A stretch of DNA of 64,000 nt from Lampris incognitus. Its lineage: Eukaryota > Chordata > Actinopteri > Lampriformes > Lampridae. Below are positions 43,994 to 53,663 of the stretch, piece after piece. The stretch is taken from NCBI RefSeq assembly GCF_029633865.1, contig NC_079216.1:20553019-20617018 (forward strand), in the 5' to 3' direction. The translations under genes and the position numbers were made by a program. The notes beneath the pieces were generated by a model. It had not been told where the DNA came from. It saw only the letters and a list, made by a program, of their open reading frames with translations, and did not search any database. Position 1 is the stretch's first letter. Each line of letters opens with the position of its first letter.

Positions 43994-46900
43994 GTGTGTG
44001 TGTGTGTGTGGTGGGGGGGGTAAAGCGCAAATCCTTTGCCATGCAGTATCTAGATGGGGAGACAAGCAGTAGCAGTAAATAAATAAATGGAGAAGTCCTC
44101 ATTATGAAAATAGACTGGCACTCGGCTCTTTTTTTTCTTTTCTTTTTTTACTTTACAAAGTCACACAGGACATCCAAATGGTTGCCGACCCATGTACTAG
44201 ATAATGTGAAATAATGTACACAGTACTCACATATTAGGTTTTTTTATGTTGTTTAAAAGGGCAGATTGAAGACTCGTGTTCAGTTGCCCAATGAGACACC
44301 AGGGTCCGCCAAAGAGACAGACAGCAAAACGTTTTGATTAAGTCATTTTTTAGCTTGATTAGTAGGTAGATTCTTTAGCTTGAGAGCTGCATATTAAAAA
44401 CTTTTTTTACATATTCCAAAAAAAATGTTCCTGTATCTGGTAGTTTTGGTGCACATTGCACTGTAGCCCTTACCAGAGGGTAGAGGTTCAAACAGACTGT
44501 CTTACACATGGGGGGGGGGGGCTGTGCTGGTTCTGCCCGCTGCAGTCTTTTCCTATCCTGTTTTGTTGCTGCTCCAAACCAGACTTTGATGGATGTGCAC
44601 AGGACAGATTCTAGCCTGGGCAGTATCTGAATCAATTCAATGAGTCCTGTTTCAACAGTTCAGATTGCTCTCCGAGTGTATTATTCGTTCCCATATGCAC
44701 AATGATTTGATTGATTTTCAAGTGTTCAGAAATCAGTTGCTGGATTTTTCCATTTATGTCAGAGACCAAAGCAGTAGAGAAACAATATGTTTTGATCATC
44801 TTGCCACTTATATATTTCTTATTGCGGAGTCTCTTACAATTCAAGGGCCCGGTTCCATTGTTTCCTCCAGTGAAGTCTTGTGATTTGGTCGTTTGTCTGA
44901 GCAAGTCTTTTTCAACTTTGATGAACGCTGTTCTTGTTCCTTCTTAGGACTGTGAATGGTGTTGGCCTCCATATCAAATTCAAGCAGGTTTAACAATGTC
45001 TCATACCTGTTCTTTGGGTTGTGACAACCCCGGGGTCAGCCCGGCTTCAGCACCATGGCCAGTGACCCAGCACAGCCCAGAAACGCACCTGGCCCTAATC
45101 GCGAGAGGGAGCCTGAGCGACACACCTGGCCCCAATCGGAGGCTGATGAGCCCCAGGATAAAAGGGAGCCAGAGACAGCCGCCCAGGGGGGAGAGAGAAA
45201 GCTAGAGTTGTGTTGGCTGCCCAGCATAGGAGCCAACGAAGACGGGAGTCAGCCGGCTCAGACGAGGAGCAGTACTCGTGTTGAACGTTTTTCTCATGTC
45301 TTTTGAATAAATGCCCACAGCGGGCTCAGCCTGCCGACGGTCTCTGTTTCGTTGTTGGGTCGGGTGCTAAGTTCCCCCGTGGTTGTCACAGGGTGTAAAT
45401 TCAGTGACTGTGGCTTATGTTTAGCTCTTTTAGTTGGCCCAGTGTCAGGTGTAGAGGTAGTATGAGCTGCTCCCTTGCACTTGTGTGACAGCACAACTTT
45501 CCAGTTTTCTTTGGGCTTAGCACCCACTTTTTTAAAGTATCTCTCCATTGGTGCTGGTGGTCGAGTTTTGGAAAACGTAGTGTCATCCAGAGCCAAAGAT
45601 ACTCCTGCATTTGGGGCAGCTCTGAGTAGCTCACTGACAGGAGATGCAGTCATAGGCAGTTTGTAAGCAAGTTTTTGGGGTTTTTTTCCCAGTGCAAATA
45701 ATTTGCATTCCAGCACAGCAATCTTCCGCAGTAGTCTGAGACAAGCTGTGATTCTTGATGGGTCCAGAGTCATCATATGATCCATTGGTTGTCATATCAA
45801 TTACTTGCTGTACTGAGCAATGGTAGAAAACATCTAGCATGAGTGGTGAAAGATAATTAAAAGTGAAGTTCATGAAATGAAGTTCATGAAATAATTTCAG
45901 TCAATATACTGAGCCTTCTGTAGGCTCAGGGTACTTGTGAAATAGTGAAATAGTATTGTGAAAATGTGTGTGTGTGTGTGAATGAATGAGTTGTTGAAGC
46001 GCTTTGAGTGGCTGTTGCAGTTAGAAAAGCGCTAGATAAAATGCAACTTGATTGATTGATTGACCGACCGATAGATCTACTACTACTACTGTCGGCTGCT
46101 CCCGTTAGGGGTCGCCACAGCGGATTGATCATCCGTTTCCATTTCTTCCTGTCTTCTGCATCTTCCTCTTTCACACCAGCCACCTGCATGTCTTCCCTCA
46201 CCACACCCATAAACCTCCTCTTTGGCCTTCCTCTTTTCCTCTTCCCTGGCAGCTCCATATTCAGCATCCTTCTCCCAATATACCCAACATCTCTCCGCCA
46301 CACATGTCTAAACCCTCTCAATCTTGCCTCTCTTGCTTTGTCTCCAAACCGTCCAACCTCAGCTGTCCCTCTAATATAATCATTCCTAATCCTGTCCTTC
46401 TCCATCACTCCCAATGCAAATCTTACCGTCTTCAACTCTGCCACCTCCAGCTTCGTCTCCTGTCTTTTCGTCTCCTGTCTTTTCGTCAGTGCCACTGTCT
46501 CCAAACCATATAACATAGTTGGTCTCGCAACCATCTTGTAAACCTTCCCTTTAACTCTTGCTGGTACCCCTCTGTCAAAAATCATTTCTGACACTCTTCT
46601 CCACACACTCCACCCTACCTACACGCTCTTCTTCACCTCTTTTCTGCACTTCCCATTACTTTGGACAGTTGACCCCAAGTATTTAAACTCATACGCCTTT
46701 GTCACCTCTACTGCTTGCATCCTCACCATTCCACTGTCCTCCCTCTCATTCACGCATATGTATTCTGACTTGCTCCTACTGACTTTCATTCCTCTTCTGT
46801 CCAGTGCATACCTCCACCTCTCCAGGCTCTCCTCAACCTGCACCGTACTCTCGCTACAGATCACGACATCATCCGCAAACATCATAGTCCACGGAGACTC

Positions 46901-49900
46901 ATGCCTGATCTTGTCTGTCAACCTGTCTATCACCACTGCAAACAAGAAAGGGCTCAGAGCCGATCCTTGATGTAATTCCACCTCCACCTTGAACCCATCT
47001 ATCATTCCAACCGCACACCTCACCATTGTCACACTGCCCTCATACGTATCCTGCACCACTCCTACATACTTCTCTACAACTCCCAACTTCCTCATACAAT
47101 ACCACACCTCCTCTCTCGGCACCCTGTCATATGCTTTCTCTAAATCCACAAAGACACAATGTAACTCCTTCTGGCCTTCTCTATACTTCTCCATCAACAT
47201 TCTCAAAGCAAACATCACATCTGTGGTGTTTTTTCATGGCATGAAACCATACTGCTGCTCGCTAATCGTCACCTCTCCTCTTAACCTAGCTTCTATTACT
47301 CTTCATCCTCTTCATAGCTTCCCTCACTTCCTCTTTGCTAATCCACTGTACTTCCTGATTCACTGCCCCCACATCATCCAACCTTCTCTCTCTCTCTCAT
47401 TTTCCTCATTCCTCAGCCCCTCAAAGTACTCCTTCCTCCTTCTCAACACACTCTCCTCACTTGTCAGCACATTTCCATCTCTATCCTTGATCGCCTTAAC
47501 CTACTGCACATCCTTCCCAGCTCGGTCCCTCTGTCTAGCCAATCGATACAAGTCCTTTTCTCTTTCCTTAGTGTCTAACCTCTCATACAACTCACCATAT
47601 GCCTTTGCCACCTCTCTCTTCGCTTTATGCTGCATCTCCTTGTACTCCTGTCTACTTTTTTCATCTCTCTGACTATCCCACTTCTTTGCCAACCTCTTCC
47701 TCTGTATAATTTGCTGTACTTCCTAATTCCACCAACAAGTCTCTTTGTCTTCCTTCCTCTGTCCTGATGACACACCAAGTACCTTCTTAGCTGTCTCCCT
47801 CACTATTTCTGCAGTGCTTGCCCAGCCATCCGGTAACTCTTCACTACCACTGAGTGCCTGTCTTAACTCCTCCCTGAACTCCACACAACAGTCTTCCTCC
47901 GTTAGCTTCCACCATTTGATCTTCGGCTCTGCCTTCACTCTCTTCTTCTTCTTGGTCTCCAAAGACATCCTACAGACCACCATCCGATGCTGCCTAGCTA
48001 CATTCTCCCCTGTCGCCACCTTGCAGTCTCCAATCCCATTCAGATCATGCCTTCTACATAAGATATAGTCCACCTGTGTGCACCTTACTCAACTCTTGTA
48101 TGTCACCCTGTGTTCCTCCCTCTTCTTGAAATATGTATTCACCACAGCCATTTCCATCCTTTTCGCAAAATCCACCACCATCTGTCCTTCCACATTTCTC
48201 TCCTTGACACCATACCTACCCATCACCTCCTCATCACCTCTGTTCCCTTCACCAACATGCTCATTGAAGTCCGCTCCATTCACCACTCTCTCCTCCTTGG
48301 GTACACTTTCCACCACTTCATCCAACTCACTCCAGAATTCTTCTCTCTCTTCAATCTCACACCCAACTTGCGGGGCGTATGTGCTGATAACATTCATCGA
48401 TGCACCTTCGATTTCCAGCTTCATACTCATCATCTGTCTAACACTCTCTTTACCTCCAGCATTCTTGACATACTCTTCCTTCAGAATGGCCCCTACCCCA
48501 TTTCTCCTCCCATTCGCACCATGGTAGAAAAGTTTGAACCCACCTCCGATGCTCCTGGCTTAACTTCCCTTCCACCTGATCTCTTGCACATAGTATACCT
48601 ACCTTTCTTCTTTTCATCATATCAGCCAGCTCTCTCTTTTTACCAGTCATAGTGCCAACATTCAAAGTTCCAACTCTCACCTCCACACTCCTACCTTTCC
48701 TTGTGTCTCGTTGCCTCTGGACATGCCTTCCCCCTCTCCTTCGCCCAACAGTAGCATAGTTTCCACTGGCACCTTGCTGGTTAACAGTACCGGTGGCAGT
48801 CGTTGGTAACCTGGGCCTCGACTAATCCATATGGAAATCTTATTTATGATCCGCATATTTGATTTGGCAAAGATTTTACACCAGATGCCCTTTCTGACGC
48901 AACCCTCCACATTTATCCGGGCTTGTTACCAGTAGTAACAATGCACTGGCTTGTGCATCCTCAGTGGCTGGGTTTGACTGATTGATAGATTAAAAAGTTG
49001 AAAAAAATGTCAGTAATCACGACTTGGATGTTATCGCAAGGATCCGGTTTTTCACAGGCACCACTGTTTAGAGTTTAGGTATCAAAGCAGTAAAATATTC
49101 GAAAATATTGCTAGAAACTAGAGCTAAGTAGCGAGCAAAGTGTTAAAGCATCTGCACATTCGCAAGACAGAAGCAAAAAATAAGGGCCATTTTGATTCTG
49201 AAAGTCAGTCTGTCATTTAATAGTTGTCAGTTCATTCAAAATGTTTTGAGTCTTTCTGTCCTTTTAATTTGTCTTTCTTTCTACCCTTAGGTCGATAAAA
49301 TCATTGACCAGTTACTCCAGTTTGTCCAAACCTTTGAATTGTCTGGGTTGAAGGATTACTGGGGCTATCTAGACAGACGTCTTTTCTGCCGGCTAGAAGA
49401 CATTTACCGGTCTACCGTCAACAAGCTGCGAACCAGTCTCTACCGTTACTATGTTGTTAATTCTATTCAGGTAAGAATGAAGTATTACATTCAGCATGGC
49501 CAAACGTAAGAAAACCCCTTCTAATTTCATGGATTTGGCTATTTCAGCCACACCCATTGCTAACAGGTGCATAAAATCAGGCATACAGCCATATAATCTC
49601 CATAGACAGACACAGGCAGTAGAAGGGGTTATACTGAAGAGCTCAGTGACTTTCAATGATGCACTATCATAGGATGCTGCCTTTCCAACAAGTCAGATTG
49701 TAAAATTTCTGCCCAGTTAGAGCTGCACTGCTCACTCATATTGAATTTAGCCATCAGAATAAAGTAGTTACCACAAAGTTTCCATAGTATGCTTTTATTG
49801 TGGCAACTGCTTTCCTCTGAGTAGTCTGAAACTACCTGCTGTGAAGTGTGTGAAACTAATTGAACTGAAATATTTCAGTCTGAAAAGGGTTACAAAGCCG

Positions 49901-50085
49901 CTCCTAAGGCTCCGAGACTTCACCGAACCACATTGAGAACCATTATCCCCAATGTAAAAGACTTTGAATGGGTGAATCTTCCCAGGAGTTGCCTGCCTTA
50001 CAAAATGTCTCCAAGGGCACAGCGATAACTAATCCAGGAACTCACAAAACATCCCAGAATGACATCTGCAGGCGTCTCTAGCTGA

Positions 50086-50125
<40 letters not shown>

Positions 50126-50331
50126 CAGTGAGTCAAGTAAATTCTTTATGAGACAGTACAACCTGTTTCATGCCATAAGCAATCAATGATAATGTGAATG
50201 ATGAGTGAAGGATGATTGCTTATGGCATGAAACAGGCTTGTACTGTCTAAAAGAATTCACTTGACTCACTGGATTATTTTGCTCCTTATTTGTTGAGCAC
50301 TTTCCCTACCGTTGAGTATTTCTTTTAACAA

Positions 50332-50385
<54 letters not shown>

Positions 50386-53121
50386 CCAGTGAGTCAAGTA
50401 AATTCTTTATGTGACAGTACAAGCCTGTTTCAAGCCATAAGCAATCATCAGCTGTCAAAGAAATATATATACAGCCCTTCCCCATTGGACGTTGTGCACG
50501 TGATGTGCATTACGAGGCAATAAATGGTATGTTCTTTCCCGAGTAGCTTTATTGACAGCTGATGATTGCTTATGGCATGAAACAGGCTTGTACTGTCTCA
50601 TAAAGAATTGACTTGACTCAATGGATTATATATATATATATATATACACCACTGCCTTCTTCAATTCTTCTGATCTCTCCTTACTTCTCCACTTACCTCC
50701 TCTGCTACCCCTCTCACCCTCCTCTTTTCCTCACCTCCTGTTTTCCTCTCCTCCTTCTCTCCTCTCGTCCCCTTTTCTCTTATCACATATCTCCTCCTTT
50801 GTTTACCAATTTCAGCCACCATTCTCTTCTCTCAAATCACTTCCTGTCTTCTTTCGCTTTTTTTTCCTTCTTCTGCTCTTTTACTTACTCGTTTACTTAC
50901 TTCTCTCCTCTCTTATACTCTTAATCTCTTTTCCAGAAAGGAAATTTAGACAAAACCCAAGAGTTTTTTCAGAAACAAGCCTCGGAGTTGCAGGGCCAAA
51001 GTGAGTGGCGTGACTGGTTCATCCTTCCTTTTATTCCCGCCCCAGAGCAGAACCCTGCCTTCTCAGCATACTTTTCCCGCCAATGGGCTGACACCTTCCT
51101 GGTTTCCCTCCACAACTTCCTGTCTGTCCTTTTCCAGTGCATGCATATCCTTTCATTTGAAGCAAGTTGGAGATCATTTCTTTTTATTTAAACTTGTTTC
51201 GATGAGTGTTGTTCTAGAATGATAAAGAAATAATTGAATAATAGAACAAGCTTCAATTCCTGAGGTCAATAACACTGCATAAAACAATAACATTTGAGAT
51301 ATTTAGCTAACACTCTTTTCCAGAATTACTTATAGTTGACCAACAGTTGAATATTCTTCACTTGGACAATCACAGATCTTTCAGCCAATAGTAAGTTCAT
51401 TTGAATCCCAGCCATTTTACTGATGCTCTTATCTCAACATTAGAAAAATTTTGTTGGAATGGGCAGCTTCTATTGTTCAATAGAAGAACACGGTGGTTGT
51501 ACTGAGCAGCAACCAGTGGCCCAACTGTAGAATATTGTGCTTATACTTACAGAAGACTGCGAAGCTCTGAATGTCACAACAGTAAAAGACTATGTAAATA
51601 CCTGTAACTACTTGAATATAAAGCAGAATAGAGTTAGAATAAAGCTTGGTGCTCTGCCAGCCGTCACCAGAGAAATAAAAGATTTAAGAGACTATCCATT
51701 CACAAATGTTTTGGCTCCTTAACTTCAGTCCACCCCAGCCAGCCTTACTCAGCTTTGATGCCGAGGTCCAAAAGACAACTGTCTTGACGGAAGAGAATGA
51801 ACAACTGCAACAAATGGTAGGTAATTCTAAACTCCAAACTTTATATTTTAATAAAGTCCCCGAAAATTACAATATACCTGTGGAAAGACTGAATGCAAAT
51901 TAAAATGATCACATAACTCAGATTAATCTCAACGAAGTTTTAGATGCAAGATGCTGGGTTGGCTAGCAGTAGGCACTTAGTTTGGCCGTTCCAAGATTTG
52001 ACTGGATTTTTGAGCACATCGTTGTGCGCAGAATCGTGAGAACCAGTTTAAGTGTGGGGGGGTTTTCCCAATTCATATTCGCTGCTGTCCGAGTCACTTT
52101 CCACCATTTTGTCTGCAGAAGTTGATTAAAGGTTACACACTTGCTTCAAAGCCCCTTTAGGCAAATTTGTAATTTGTGATGTTGGGCTATACAAATAAAA
52201 TTGACTTCACTTGACTTCCTGTACTGAGGAGCAACACTAATGCATTGCTCTTCCAGCACACTGAATGGCGTCTCCTACTGGCATTACAACTGCCATACAA
52301 AAACACAAATGATGAAACATACCTGAAACTTTTTTTTTATAGGCTCTCAATATTACAAGCTACCTACCCATGCAATTCAATTCAATTCAATTTATTGTCA
52401 TTAAAAACAATGTGCAGGCGCATGTTAAAAATGAAATGAGGGCTGTAGCTTCACCAAACAGTGCAAGACAGACACAGACAAACACAGCAAACACAATATA
52501 AGATATACACACATGAAGACCAAAAGCTAAAAATAAGTTTAAAAAAAAAAAAAAAAAAAAAAAAAGAGCTTGAGTACAAAATATTTAAAAATATCTACAG
52601 ACATTCAGTGGGTAGCCAGATTCAGGTGGGCAACAGCTTGTGGAAAGAAGCTGTTTTTGAGCCTGGTAGTGCGGGCTCTGAGGCTCCTGTAGTGCCTCCC
52701 AGAGCACAGGGGGGAGAACAGTCCATGGTTGGGGTGGGTGGGATCTCTGCTGATGCTCAGACCCCTTCGAAGGTAGCGTTTGTGATAAATGCATGCATTT
52801 AAGGTACATTTTCTATCCTTTCAAGTCATCGTCTATCCTTTTAAGATGTAATATTATTCAGTTTAACTTGAGGCCATCCACCATCTTTGAGTTTGATATT
52901 ACTTTTATGAAATAAAGGGTGAAGATCTACTTTTTTGACATAAAGCTTTTGCTTTCAGTTGGTTTCCTACGTTAATTTAAACTACACTACATTCCTTTTC
53001 CCCAGCTTTTTGCTCTCCAGGGAGAGTCTAGAGGGCAGAACCAGGAAGCTACTGGAGGGATCATCCACCACAAACTGCCGGCTTATGTACAGAACATGGA
53101 CCGCCTTGGGGACACTGAGCT
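42347..53121 (+). CDS. wdr91: WD repeat-containing protein 91, coding exons 1-5 (3' partial)
   Basis: Five exons join in frame to 236 codons plus 2 bases: 42347-42469, 49291-49470, 50937-51144, 51734-51816 and 53006-53121. The protein begins [16 protein letters not shown] with a LisH-like helix pair (residues ~5-35). It then reads [85 protein letters not shown] and [18 protein letters not shown]. This matches the N-terminal third of vertebrate WDR91 along its length. WDR91 partners WDR81 and Rab7 on endosomes and restrains the Beclin-1/VPS34 PI3-kinase complex during early-to-late endosome conversion. The C-terminal WD40 propeller must be encoded further on; no later exon is recognised before 64,000. 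An acceptor-like TTTTTGCAG at 42,332 suggests a 5' noncoding exon upstream. No lesion is seen. Its introns are full of transposons, and intron 3 is AT-AC. Confidence 0.95.
43190..43690 (+). pseudogene. hAT transposase fragment (ZBED/GTF2IRD2-like)
   Basis: In shifting frames one reads [20 protein letters not shown] (BED-like Cys pair), [34 protein letters not shown] and [20 protein letters not shown]. These follow the order of Charlie-type hAT transposases (zinc finger, GKPFSDGEFIK, S/LSRRTV, LDESTDVND). It is cut off at 43,690 by a SINE tail, so the catalytic C terminus is missing. Confidence 0.7.
43688..43815 (-). repeat. Family B SINE 3' tail
   Basis: CATCCATCCATCC, GCTTATCCCCGGGGTCGCGG and GGAGCCTATCCCAGCAGTC match the tail of the 28,754 copy, in the same orientation. 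Confidence 0.75.
43919..44020 (+). repeat. (TG)n microsatellite
   Basis: A nearly uninterrupted TG tract of about 100 bp ends in a G run. Confidence 0.97.
44440..45870 (-). pseudogene. LINE remnants: ORF1 with SGNH-like segment and RT end
   Basis: On the minus strand, 45.8-45.3 kb encodes [20 protein letters not shown] and [18 protein letters not shown]. After the inserted LTR, 44.90-44.64 kb carries [20 protein letters not shown] and [12 protein letters not shown]...QSELLKQD, which resembles the SGNH-esterase-like domain of CR1/L2-type ORF1. At 44.64-44.44 kb, [24 protein letters not shown] resembles the end of a LINE RT. ORF1 joined directly to the RT end indicates an internally deleted copy. 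The family is not resolved. Confidence 0.55.
45020..45390 (+). mobile_element. Solo LTR, 371 bp, with 4-bp target duplication
   Basis: It begins TGTGACAACCCC and ends GTGGTTGTCACA (inverted ends TGTGACAACC), flanked by GGGT on both sides (45016-45019 and 45391-45394). A TATA-like ATAAAAG (about 45,159) and AATAAA (about 45,306) give plus-strand polarity. No internal retroviral or gypsy sequence is adjacent, so it arose by LTR-LTR recombination. It interrupts a LINE ORF1. Confidence 0.88.
45985..46069 (+). repeat. L2-type 3' tail with (GATT)n
   Basis: GCGCTTTGAGTGGCTGTTGC, AAAAGCGCTAGATAAAATGC and GATT repeats form the 3' end of an L2-mobilised repeat. The RTE copy inserted next to it. Confidence 0.6.
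46077..48983 (-). mobile_element. RTE-type LINE, copy 2, near full length
   Basis: It has the same start, order and (GTA)n end as copy 1. GATAGAT at 46070-46076 and 48984-48990 may be a 7-bp target duplication. Relative to copy 1 it lacks roughly 240 bp at about 47,300, at an ACTCT microhomology. It lies in wdr91 intron 1, antisense to the gene. Confidence 0.85.
46086..48686 (-). pseudogene. RTE endonuclease-reverse transcriptase, copy 2
   Basis: The minus-strand pieces are [58 protein letters not shown] (endonuclease), [15 protein letters not shown] and [16 protein letters not shown] (linker). RT follows as [37 protein letters not shown] and [14 protein letters not shown]. The C-terminal part is [12 protein letters not shown] and [16 protein letters not shown], with a short local duplication ([11 protein letters not shown]). 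The RT from 47,218 to 46,619 is intact over 199 codons, better than in copy 1, but the preceding RT segment is deleted. Confidence 0.87.
49291..49470 (+). CDS. wdr91: wdr91 coding exon 2
   Basis: This 180-bp exon sits between CTACCCTTAG and GTAAGA, phase 0 at both ends. It encodes [11 protein letters not shown] through YYVVNSIQ. Confidence 0.95.
49498..49740 (+). pseudogene. Tc1-like transposon 5' fragment (family 1)
   Basis: The text AAACCCCTTCTAATTTCATGG, AGCCACACCCATTGCTAACAG and then a frame reading [17 protein letters not shown] and KISAQLELH is the 5' region and first helix-turn-helix of a Tc1-like transposase. It ends abruptly and contains stops. Confidence 0.6.
49877..50085 (+). pseudogene. 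Tc1-like transposase N-terminal fragment (family 2)
   Basis: The frame reads [20 protein letters not shown], then [17 protein letters not shown], a stop and [15 protein letters not shown]. This is the paired-like DNA-binding part of a Tc1-like transposase different from the previous fragment. Confidence 0.75.
50087..50646. repeat. Two fold-back repeats separated by (TA)n tracts
   Basis: Pair 1: 50,122-50,185 with 50,213-50,275. Pair 2: 50,383-50,458 with 50,552-50,627. All four arms share CCAGTGAGTCAAGTAAATTC, GACAGTACAAGCCTG and CCATAAGCAATCA (or complements). TA tracts flank them at 50,087-50,121, 50,336-50,381 and 50,626-50,646. No coding sequence. Confidence 0.88.
50648..50936 (+). other. 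Long pyrimidine tract before wdr91 exon 3
   Basis: Nearly 290 bases of C/T-rich sequence (CCTCCTCTTTTCC-type) run directly into the TTTTCCAG acceptor of exon 3. It probably includes the functional polypyrimidine tract and may bind PTB-like proteins, which is inference. Confidence 0.7.
50937..51144 (+). CDS. wdr91: wdr91 coding exon 3
   Basis: This 208-bp exon follows TCTTTTCCAG, encodes [10 protein letters not shown] through LFQCM and ends one base into the next codon, at an ATATCCTTT donor. Confidence 0.95.
51145..51733 (+). other. wdr91: U12-type AT-AC intron of wdr91
   Basis: The donor is ATATCCTTT, an exact U12 AT-AC consensus. TCCTTAAC at 51716-51723 matches the U12 branch site, with its A 11 bases from the terminal CAC. 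Splicing 51144 to 51734 gives ATG CCC CAG CCA and keeps the conserved CMPxP...FDAE of WDR91. No GT donor near the exon end gives this frame, and the nearby TTCAG acceptor would shift it. Confidence 0.93.
51734..51816 (+). CDS. wdr91: wdr91 coding exon 4
   Basis: This 83-bp exon encodes [12 protein letters not shown] through EENEQLQQM and ends ATG|GTAGGT in phase 0. The EENEQLQQ stretch is the start of the coiled coil. Confidence 0.93.
52376..52788 (-). mobile_element. 5'-truncated copy of the 38.3-41.2 kb LINE family
   Basis: From the AATTC-type tandem tail (52,376-52,398) through the 3' region to 52,788 it is the near-identical complement of 40,845-41,242, including the end of ORF2 and a longer A-run (52,538-52,565). 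It lies in wdr91 intron 4. Confidence 0.9.
53006..53121 (+). CDS. wdr91: wdr91 coding exon 5
   Basis: This 116-bp exon after TTTTCCCCAG encodes [10 protein letters not shown] through MDRLGDTEL and ends GAGCT|GTGAGA in phase 2. Confidence 0.92.
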
Positions 53122-53554
53122 GTGAGACCAGAACTTTCCACTAAATTATTCCAAAGTAGAATTAGATTCAGATAGACAAACTGCCAAGGCCTGACTATGG
53201 CTGTGGCCTTTGTCTAGCTAACTCAGTATATCAGCATAGTAAATGATAGATTAGAGCAGGGTGTTAAAAACTGGAACAGCCAAGACTGATTCTAAAATCT
53301 TTTTTGGTTAGCAAAATACATTTCCCTATGACCGGAATTTTTAAATTGCTGAGTTGCTCACATGGGCACACTAGCCTTAACTTAAATTCTAAATAGGAAA
53401 AAGAAATAAGAAAAACAGAACAAAAGATTAGAACTAAGAAATTCACAGCAGAAAAAGTCTTCTCGACTAGGGAGCATTTGAACATAAGAAAATTACACTG
53501 GTAAAAGAACATATTTACTGGAATATGTTCATTTGGAACATATTGTCCTGAGTT

Positions 53555-53663
53555 GGTGGTTTTAATAAGGGTAAGATTAGACTAATATTACTAATACTAA
53601 CCATATATAGGTGGTTTTAATTAGGGTAAAATTAGACTACTATAACTAATACTAATCATACAG
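53555..53663 (+). repeat. Two-copy tandem duplication, 55-bp period
   Basis: GGTGGTTTTAATAAGGGTAA... at 53,555 is repeated as GGTGGTTTTAATTAGGGTAA... from 53,610, with a few substitutions. Confidence 0.9.

Larger units (their letters stand above)
42779..44194 (+). mobile_element. hAT element remnant (in wdr91 intron 1)
   Basis: The left end is CAGGGGTTGGCAACC and the right end, complemented, is CATGGGTCGGCAACC. A transposase fragment lies between. The flanks GCCTACAT and TACTAGAT do not form a clean 8-bp duplication. A SINE tail and a long TG tract have been inserted. Confidence 0.65.

Noticed and set aside
43919..44020. Periodic TG tract considered as a CRISPR-like or regulatory array
   Set aside because: A simple dinucleotide microsatellite; there is no repeat-spacer structure anywhere in the window.
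46989..47672. A 227-codon plus-strand ORF
   Set aside because: It is antisense to RTE copy 2; no family features of its own.
51706..51903. A 65-codon ORF starting in wdr91 intron 3
   Set aside because: Only 51734-51816 is exon; the rest of this frame is intronic.
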